NCBI GenBank assembly: GCA_027063755.1
Contig: JAMORD010000184.1
Location: 1-18,495, forward strand
Reading direction: 5' to 3'
DNA: 18,495 bases
Source: a bacterium
GTDB taxonomy: Bacteria > Coprothermobacterota > Coprothermobacteria > Coprothermobacterales > JAADFF01
How positions within the stretch are numbered: position 1 is the first letter of the stretch; every line of letters begins with the position of its first letter. The position numbers and the translations under genes are program-made. The notes under the pieces were generated by a model. The model had not been told where the DNA came from. It searched no databases and saw nothing but the letters and a program-made list of their open reading frames with translations. Shown one piece after another: positions 14,291 to 18,495 of this stretch.

Positions 14291-15881
14291 TCATATCACC
14301 TCTCTTATAAGAGTTTATGAGCTCAAGGGCCACATCATAGGCCCCTTTAGAACCACCATCAATCAAACGAGCAATTTCTTTAATTCGGTGGTCCCCCTCT
14401 AACATTTTAACCTCTTTTCTCACTCCAAGGTCTTTAACAGAAAAGTGCATATCGGCAGCAGCGGCAACAAATTGGGAATGGGTTGATGTAATTACCTGAA
14501 CATTTTCAGCTAACCTTTTCAAAAACCATGCAATTTTAGATGCAACATTGCCACTGGTACCGGCATCAATTTCGTCAAACACCATAACCTCTTGTTTGGG
14601 TGGAACAAGAGTATAAAGAAGTAATAGAATACGGGATAACTCGCCAGATGATGCTATGTCATAGACAGGAACCGTTTTCTTGCCAACTTTAAAGACAAAC
14701 TCCACAATATCATTGCCATATGGAAAAAATCCATCCTTTTGTGCGAGATGAATATCAACAATACCACCCAATACATCCCTAGAATATTGGACAAGATATT
14801 GTTTTATAGTATCTACAGCTTCCTTGCGCCTTGAGGTGATAATCTTAGACAATGATATATACTTATCTTCCAGTTGTTTCGCCTCTTCACGCAACTTATC
14901 TATCTCTGCTCGTTTCTGCCTTAGTGTCACATCTACCTCTTCTATCTGTGTTACCATTTGTTTAAGCCCTTCTATATCCGTATCATATTTACGCATAAGC
15001 CTTTGTATCTTCCATATGATATGTTCCAATTCATCTAGAGACATCTCTGGATACTCGTATTCAGCAATGATATTTTCTACACTGTCGGTTATCTCAGAAA
15101 TAATGTCATACACACAATCCACATCTATATCAATAGATAGAGCCGAAAGGAGAGACTCCACACTTACCATAAGATTCCAAACAGAATCTTCGTTATTTTT
15201 TAATATATTCTTTATTTTATATGCCTTTTCCAATATATTTTCAGCCTGCTTCAATTTGTCCGCCAGTTTAAGCATATCCTCGTACCTATCAAGGTAATCT
15301 GCCACTTCCTTGAATTCATTTTCTAATAGCTTTAAGCGCTCCAGTCTTTCAGTAAGCAATGAAAAATTGACTTCAGAAGCTGCTATAACCTCCTGCAACT
15401 TCTCATACTTGTTGTAAACCAAGGCAATTTCTGAGAGCAATTTTTTATCCACAAACCTATCAATTAACTGCAACCGGAAAGATTCTTTTTTAAGACTTTG
15501 CCTCTCATCAACTGAGACTAAAGAAATAAGAGGACCAAGAATAGATGATACGGACGCCCATGTCATGAGAATACCGTTTAAACGATAAATTGTTCGCTCT
15601 TTTTTACTAATGAAAACTGATACCTCTGGAGAGTCTATATCGTATCCCATACCAGTAAGTTTAGATATAACATCATCGGGTAAGTCAACAATGGCACTAA
15701 TGGTATATCTATCAAGCTTGGAAAATCGTTGTGTCTTTCTTCCAAATACATGAGAGATAGCCTCAAGAATAAGAGACTTACCCGTTCCAGATTCACCGGT
15801 TATGACATTCAGCCCTTTTGAAAATTCAAGATCACCGTGAAAACCCAGTGAAGGAATATCAAGAGTTATCGCTTTCAACAT
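14283..15881 (-). CDS. recN: RecN-like SMC-type DNA repair ATPase
   Basis: A 532-residue protein with RecN layout: N-terminal ATPase half with Walker A GESGTGKS (29-36), a central coiled coil (about residues 150-375), and a C-terminal half with signature SSGELSR (411-417), Walker B VMVFDEIDAGTSG (432-444) and ITSTHSQFVAAAADMHFSVK. RecN acts in double-strand break repair. It is slightly short for the family (usually about 550-570). Two signatures deviate: the RecN-typical HGQHEHQ segment reads SVDERQSL (123-130), and the usual SGGE reads SSGE. Gene position (after nadK, before buk/ptb) matches Firmicutes recN. The start overlaps the nadK end by 23 bases, with only a weak GGGGT as ribosome site, so coupled translation is likely. 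Confidence 0.85.
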   Translation of the reverse strand: MLKAITLDIPSLGFHGDLEFSKGLNVITGESGTGKSLILEAISHVFGRKTQRFSKLDRYTISAIVDLPDDVISKLTGMGYDIDSPEVSVFISKKERTIYRLNGILMTWASVSSILGPLISLVSVDERQSLKKESFRLQLIDRFVDKKLLSEIALVYNKYEKLQEVIAASEVNFSLLTERLERLKLLENEFKEVADYLDRYEDMLKLADKLKQAENILEKAYKIKNILKNNEDSVWNLMVSVESLLSALSIDIDVDCVYDIISEITDSVENIIAEYEYPEMSLDELEHIIWKIQRLMRKYDTDIEGLKQMVTQIEEVDVTLRQKRAEIDKLREEAKQLEDKYISLSKIITSRRKEAVDTIKQYLVQYSRDVLGGIVDIHLAQKDGFFPYGNDIVEFVFKVGKKTVPVYDIASSGELSRILLLLYTLVPPKQEVMVFDEIDAGTSGNVASKIAWFLKRLAENVQVITSTHSQFVAAAADMHFSVKDLGVRKEVKMLEGDHRIKEIARLIDGGSKGAYDVALELINSYKRGDMNG

Positions 15882-16722
15882 AGCGACTACCCCAATGAAA
15901 TTTTGACCGTATATTGTCTATCCAAGAATAATAACCATCAACATGAATATACACAAGGGATATACCTTCGGCAAGTGTTACCTGCAAACATCTTTTACTA
16001 TCAAAATATGTATCAGAAAGACCATCAACAAGCAAATGCCATGGTTTTCCATTTATGCATATCTTTGTTTTACGCCCCATAGAAACAACAATAGGCCTAA
16101 TGGTTATATGATGTGGATTCAACATGCTAACAACATATACGGGGGCAATACTATCAACAATAGGCCCGCCTGCCGATAGCGAATAAGCCGTTGAACCGGC
16201 AGATGTAGCCACCACAATACCATCACCTTTCACTGTGCCAACGATTTCATCTTCAATGAATACAGAAATATCCAAGATATCAAGAGGTTTATCCTTAACA
16301 AAGACCACATCATTTATAAATAGAGATTTTTTTTCATCAGTTGTTGTGCTAATTTCCATAACAGGCCTTTGCCATTTTTCAATACTGCCTAACTTCAGTT
16401 TTTGAACAGCATCATGCACCTTAGATACATCTATCCGATCAGGCATAAAGTTAAACTCACCAGCGGCAATGGGCCATATGGGAACAGTCAACATAGCATT
16501 CAGAAGTAGATGAGAAACCCTTATCAGTGTCCCGTCGCCACCGATGGAGACAAGAAGATCAACTTTAGGTAGAGCTGTTAAGTCAAGAACTTGCCAATCT
16601 TCCAGCGGCAATATAAAAGACACTTCTATAGACTCAGTATGAAATACATTGCGAAACGCATCCACTAAAGCAAGAGCTTTCTTCCTTGTAGGATGATGAA
16701 TAATACCAACCTTATTAATCAC
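15859..16722 (-). CDS. nadK: NAD kinase
   Basis: A 287-residue NAD(+) kinase, making NADP from NAD and ATP. VSIGGDGTL (58-66) holds the catalytic Asp63, and the NAD-binding DGIVVATSAGSTAYSLSAGG with the following PIV is nearly perfect, as is FINDVVF (family NE/ND). The segment after GGDGT differs: families usually have GINxGxLGFL, but here it reads PIAAGEFNFMP (84-94). The start is GTG 16720-16722 with GAGGGGG eight bases upstream. Order nadK-recN is usual in Clostridia, often with argR between, absent here. It ends 23 bases inside recN. Confidence 0.9.
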   Translation of the reverse strand: MINKVGIIHHPTRKKALALVDAFRNVFHTESIEVSFILPLEDWQVLDLTALPKVDLLVSIGGDGTLIRVSHLLLNAMLTVPIWPIAAGEFNFMPDRIDVSKVHDAVQKLKLGSIEKWQRPVMEISTTTDEKKSLFINDVVFVKDKPLDILDISVFIEDEIVGTVKGDGIVVATSAGSTAYSLSAGGPIVDSIAPVYVVSMLNPHHITIRPIVVSMGRKTKICINGKPWHLLVDGLSDTYFDSKRCLQVTLAEGISLVYIHVDGYYSWIDNIRSKFHWGSRYVESDNS

Positions 16723-16737
16723 AAGGTATCCCCCTCA

Positions 16738-17010
16738 TTAGTAAGTGATACGAAATATACTTTCACCCTTTGGTTCAATGTCTTCTATCTCTAATGCTTC
16801 AACGATTGCATGCGACGGTCCTACTTTCAGTTTTTCAATAAGGGACTCAACAGCATATGTATCCCCTTCTGCCTCAACAAGCACTGAACCATCGGGCAAA
16901 TTTTTTACAAACCCACCAACACCCAACAAGCTTGCGTGCCGTCTGGTAAACCACCGAAAACCAACTCCCTGCACAACCCCTTTAATCTTGATTCTCTTTC
17001 TTACCCGCAT
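16738..17010 (-). CDS. acyP: Acylphosphatase
   Basis: A 90-residue protein of typical acylphosphatase length. The phosphate loop GVVQGVGFRWF (11-21) has the catalytic Arg19, and GFVKNLPDGSV (33-43) has the catalytic Asn37. It hydrolyses the carboxyl-phosphate bond of acyl phosphates. The start overlaps the nusB end by 29 bases; there is no other in-frame start that would keep the first beta strand, and the ribosome site is weak, so it probably depends on nusB translation. Placement upstream of the acyl-phosphate-making Ptb/Buk genes in one transcript is notable, but the family is also a common stand-alone housekeeping protein. Confidence 0.94.
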   Translation of the reverse strand: MRVRKRIKIKGVVQGVGFRWFTRRHASLLGVGGFVKNLPDGSVLVEAEGDTYAVESLIEKLKVGPSHAIVEALEIEDIEPKGESIFRITY

Positions 17011-17440
17011 AACTCTTAGTCACTTCTTCAGCAATACCTTTCAATGTTGCGTTAACAAGCGAAGCAAACTTTTCATCTACATAAAGTTTTGCAAGGTTAA
17101 CAGCCTCATTAACGGCGACAGCTACTGGTACAAGGTGTCTATAAAAAAGAATTTCTGCAGCCCCAATTCTCAGTATAGTCTTCTCCAATTCTCCCATCCT
17201 ATCAAATAAAGTTGATTTTATGTGATTACGCAATACTTCATCCAGAACCTCTCTCTTATCTATAACTGTGGAAATAATACGTTTGGCGTGTCTCTTTAAC
17301 TTGCTTGACGGCTTCAAATTGGCCATAGTTTGAGAAAGAACTTCTTTACGCGACGGTTTTATCTCAGCAACCTCATAACTATAAAGAGCCGTAAGTAAGT
17401 TTTTCCTCAGCTTTCTGAAATACTTATTACTCAGTGACAT
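16982..17440 (-). CDS. nusB: Transcription antitermination factor NusB
   Basis: A 152-residue all-helical protein. The N-terminal RKLRKNLLTALYSYE (9-23) and the C-terminal ILRIGAAEILFYRHLVPVAV followed by VNEAVNLAKLY and DEKFASLVNATLKGIAEE match NusB, which binds the boxA RNA with S10 (NusE) for rRNA antitermination. It is near the normal length, with a somewhat extended C-terminus (KSYAGKKENQD) that is encoded by the overlap with the acylphosphatase gene. The usual 'S.xFVNgvL' reads FASLVNATL, a mild deviation. The ATG overlaps the Asp23-like gene end by 14 bases and has no good ribosome site, so coupling is likely. The Asp23-nusB order is classic Firmicutes. Confidence 0.9.
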   Translation of the reverse strand: MSLSNKYFRKLRKNLLTALYSYEVAEIKPSRKEVLSQTMANLKPSSKLKRHAKRIISTVIDKREVLDEVLRNHIKSTLFDRMGELEKTILRIGAAEILFYRHLVPVAVAVNEAVNLAKLYVDEKFASLVNATLKGIAEEVTKSYAGKKENQD

Positions 17441-17726
17441 CCTCTACAAGCACCACCACTCGCACAATATAATGCATTCCCAGTATCCCAGAAACAACCT
17501 TCTCAACAAAAGAAGCTACCCTATTTACTATCTTTTCTACCTTAGCATTGGGGAATACCGATATAGGAACAACAATCTCTATAATATCCTTATCAATCTC
17601 TTCAATTGTAATAGCATCCATGCCTCCGACAATACCAGAAACCCCGTCAATATCAGGAACGAGGGCAACAAGTGTTGCCCTCAACACATCATATGCATTC
17701 GTTGAAGCCTGTGGCTTCTTTATCAT
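17427..17726 (-). CDS. Short Asp23/Gls24-like protein
   Basis: A 99-residue protein that I assign to the Asp23/Gls24 (DUF322) family by shape and position. It keeps ATLVALVPDIDGVSGIVGG (17-35), an alternating hydrophobic strand IIEIVVPISVFPNAKVEKI (48-66), a helix RVASFVEKVVSGILG (69-83) and the final strand YIVRVVVLVEDV (86-97), much like the 'V...V..y...v..v...v...V...v....G..v..V.v.v..v' of Asp23. It is shorter than Asp23 proper and lacks a membrane anchor. The gene sits between efp and nusB, where an asp23-like gene is normally found in Firmicutes. Function of this small form is unknown; it is linked to cell envelope maintenance in staphylococci. It overlaps the efp stop as ATGA. Confidence 0.7.
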   Translation of the reverse strand: MIKKPQASTNAYDVLRATLVALVPDIDGVSGIVGGMDAITIEEIDKDIIEIVVPISVFPNAKVEKIVNRVASFVEKVVSGILGMHYIVRVVVLVEDVTE

Positions 17727-18289
17727 TTTGAACGCACCCTTTCTACATATTCTCCTGTACGGGTGTCAATTTTCAAGACATCACCAATCTTTATGAAGAG
17801 TGGCACCTGTACTACCGCACCTGTCTCAAGGGTTGCTGGTTTACTACCACCTGCAGCTGTATCTCCTCTTAAGCCAGGATCGGTATCTACAACTGCAAGT
17901 TCTACAAATGTAGGAAGCTCTACAGACAGTGGCTGTCCCTCATAATAATAGATACGCACTGTGGTATCCTCTTTCATAAACTTAGCAGCATCACCAACAA
18001 TCTCTGCAGGAATACCAACTTGATCATATGTGTAAGTATCCATAAAGTAATAGGTATCACCATCGTTGTAGAGATACTGCATATCCTTACCTTCAAGATA
18101 TGCCTGTTTGACCTTTTCTCCCGCTCTAAATGTTGTCTCTATAGATGCCCCATCACTTAATCTTCTCATACGTACTCTAACGAAAGCAGAGCCCTTTCCC
18201 GGTTTAACATGCTGTGCTTCAAGAATCCTATAGAGCACACCATCAAGATCTATAACGACGCCTGAACGCAGATCGTTTGTAGATATCAC
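17723..18289 (-). CDS. efp: Translation elongation factor P
   Basis: A 188-residue protein with the three-domain EF-P layout. It relieves ribosome stalling at polyproline stretches. The tip loop VKPGKGSAFVRVR (28-40) carries Lys32, the residue modified in Firmicutes-type EF-P, rather than Arg32 or the EpmA-type Lys34 context. The C-terminal signature TDPGLRGDTAAGGSKPATLE and the end DTRTGEYVERV are nearly invariant. The start is GTG (18287-18289), eight bases after AGGAGG; an out-of-frame ATG lies between and can be ignored. No modification enzyme gene is seen here. It is first in the operon, right behind a likely promoter. Confidence 0.97.
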   Translation of the reverse strand: MISTNDLRSGVVIDLDGVLYRILEAQHVKPGKGSAFVRVRMRRLSDGASIETTFRAGEKVKQAYLEGKDMQYLYNDGDTYYFMDTYTYDQVGIPAEIVGDAAKFMKEDTTVRIYYYEGQPLSVELPTFVELAVVDTDPGLRGDTAAGGSKPATLETGAVVQVPLFIKIGDVLKIDTRTGEYVERVRSK

Positions 18290-18325
18290 TATACATCCCT
18301 CCTATTTCTTTTTATAGCTACATCT

Positions 18326-18355
18326 ATTATATCAGAGCCTAAATATCTTATCCAA
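18326..18355 (-). promoter_or_regulatory. Extended -10 promoter for the efp operon
   Basis: On the minus strand, TGATATAAT (18334-18326) gives a perfect TATAAT with the TG of an extended -10; the TGA is also the stop codon of the upstream peptidase. A weak -35 (TTGGAT, 18355-18350) lies 18 bases away. The start would fall near 18318, giving a leader of about 30 bases before the efp GTG. Confidence 0.5.
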
Positions 18356-18495
18356 AGAGGATAAAACTATGACTCCGTCATCTGTCATCATAACATCATC
18401 TTCTATTCTCACCCCAAATTCCCCCGGTAGATAAACACCAGGTTCAATAGTAAAGATAATGTTTCTATCTATAACCTCTTCAGACATATAAGACA
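18332..18495 (-). CDS. M24-family aminopeptidase (Xaa-Pro/PepQ-like), C-terminal fragment
   Basis: The gene runs off the right edge; 53 C-terminal residues are visible before TGA at 18332-18334. FTIEPGVYLPGEFGVRIEDD matches the C-terminal metal-ligand region of creatinase-fold M24 peptidases such as Xaa-Pro dipeptidase, including the Glu of TIEPG and the Glu of RIEDD. The next residues (VMMTDDGVIVLSSLDK) are the usual end. In Firmicutes a pepQ-like gene directly before efp is standard, which fits. The N-terminal half is outside the window, so substrate class cannot be judged. Confidence 0.88.
   Translation of the reverse strand, partial: SYMSEEVIDRNIIFTIEPGVYLPGEFGVRIEDDVMMTDDGVIVLSSLDKIFRL

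Noticed and set aside
16325-16335. Run of eight A on the coding strand of nadK as a possible frameshift site
   Set aside because: The zero frame reads through it (Asp-Glu-Lys-Lys-Ser) into a fully conserved NAD-binding region, and no alternative product is evident.
16738-17010. Acylphosphatase as a dedicated brake on the Ptb/Buk acyl-phosphate pool
   Set aside because: It is in the same transcript but separated by nadK and recN, and the family is a widespread stand-alone housekeeping protein, so position alone is too little support.
1-18495. tRNA, rRNA, riboswitch, CRISPR, insertion sequence or phage elements
   Set aside because: No cloverleaf, repeat array, transposase, integrase or long leader is visible; intergenic gaps are nearly all below 40 bases and none holds a structured RNA.

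Overview
The window is a dense, AT-rich bacterial stretch with almost no non-coding DNA. Everything except a truncated gene at the left edge is read from the minus strand. Shine-Dalgarno sites are strong (GGAGG/GGAGGTG), GTG starts are common, neighbours overlap by 1 to 29 bases, and the gene content (pepQ, efp, Asp23-like, nusB, nadK, recN, ptb, buk) points to a strictly anaerobic, amino-acid-fermenting bacterium of Firmicutes (Clostridia-like) ancestry, or a lineage that kept that gene order. I cannot name the species. Frequent AGA and ATA codons would suit a thermophile, but that is only an impression.

Two operons run right to left. Operon A starts at a likely extended -10 promoter (18326-18355), inside the end of a partial pepQ-like peptidase gene. 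It runs efp, Asp23-like, nusB, acylphosphatase, nadK, recN, butyrate kinase 2, ptb, butyrate kinase 1, P-loop NTPase, and a four-subunit 2-oxoacid:ferredoxin oxidoreductase (delta, alpha, beta, gamma). It ends at a clear intrinsic terminator (7819-7844). Housekeeping genes thus read straight into an energy-conserving module: branched-chain 2-oxoacid to acyl-CoA (reduced ferredoxin), to acyl phosphate (Ptb), to free acid plus ATP (Buk).

Operon B starts just after that terminator: pgsA, a Nudix ADP-ribose pyrophosphatase, deoB, punA, pyrimidine-nucleoside phosphorylase, a CCA-adding-type nucleotidyltransferase, an M50 membrane protease, an Mrp/NBP35 ATPase and a GIFT/DUF4350-like protein. It ends at a hairpin (165-191) shared with a convergent LexA/S24-like gene. 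The middle genes form a nucleoside-salvage route ending in ribose 5-phosphate.

Points of most interest are: gene order like Bacillus/Clostridia but without the sporulation genes that usually interrupt it; a ptb gene flanked by two unlike butyrate kinases; an uncharacterised P-loop NTPase inside the fermentation module; an Asp for Asn change at the base-recognition site of PunA; an Mrp ATPase lacking one of the two CPxC cysteines; a RecN with eroded signatures; and a terminator-like hairpin inside the CCA-enzyme gene. I found no clear wholly new system, mobile element, CRISPR array, rRNA or tRNA. There is no gene-free stretch longer than about 100 bases.
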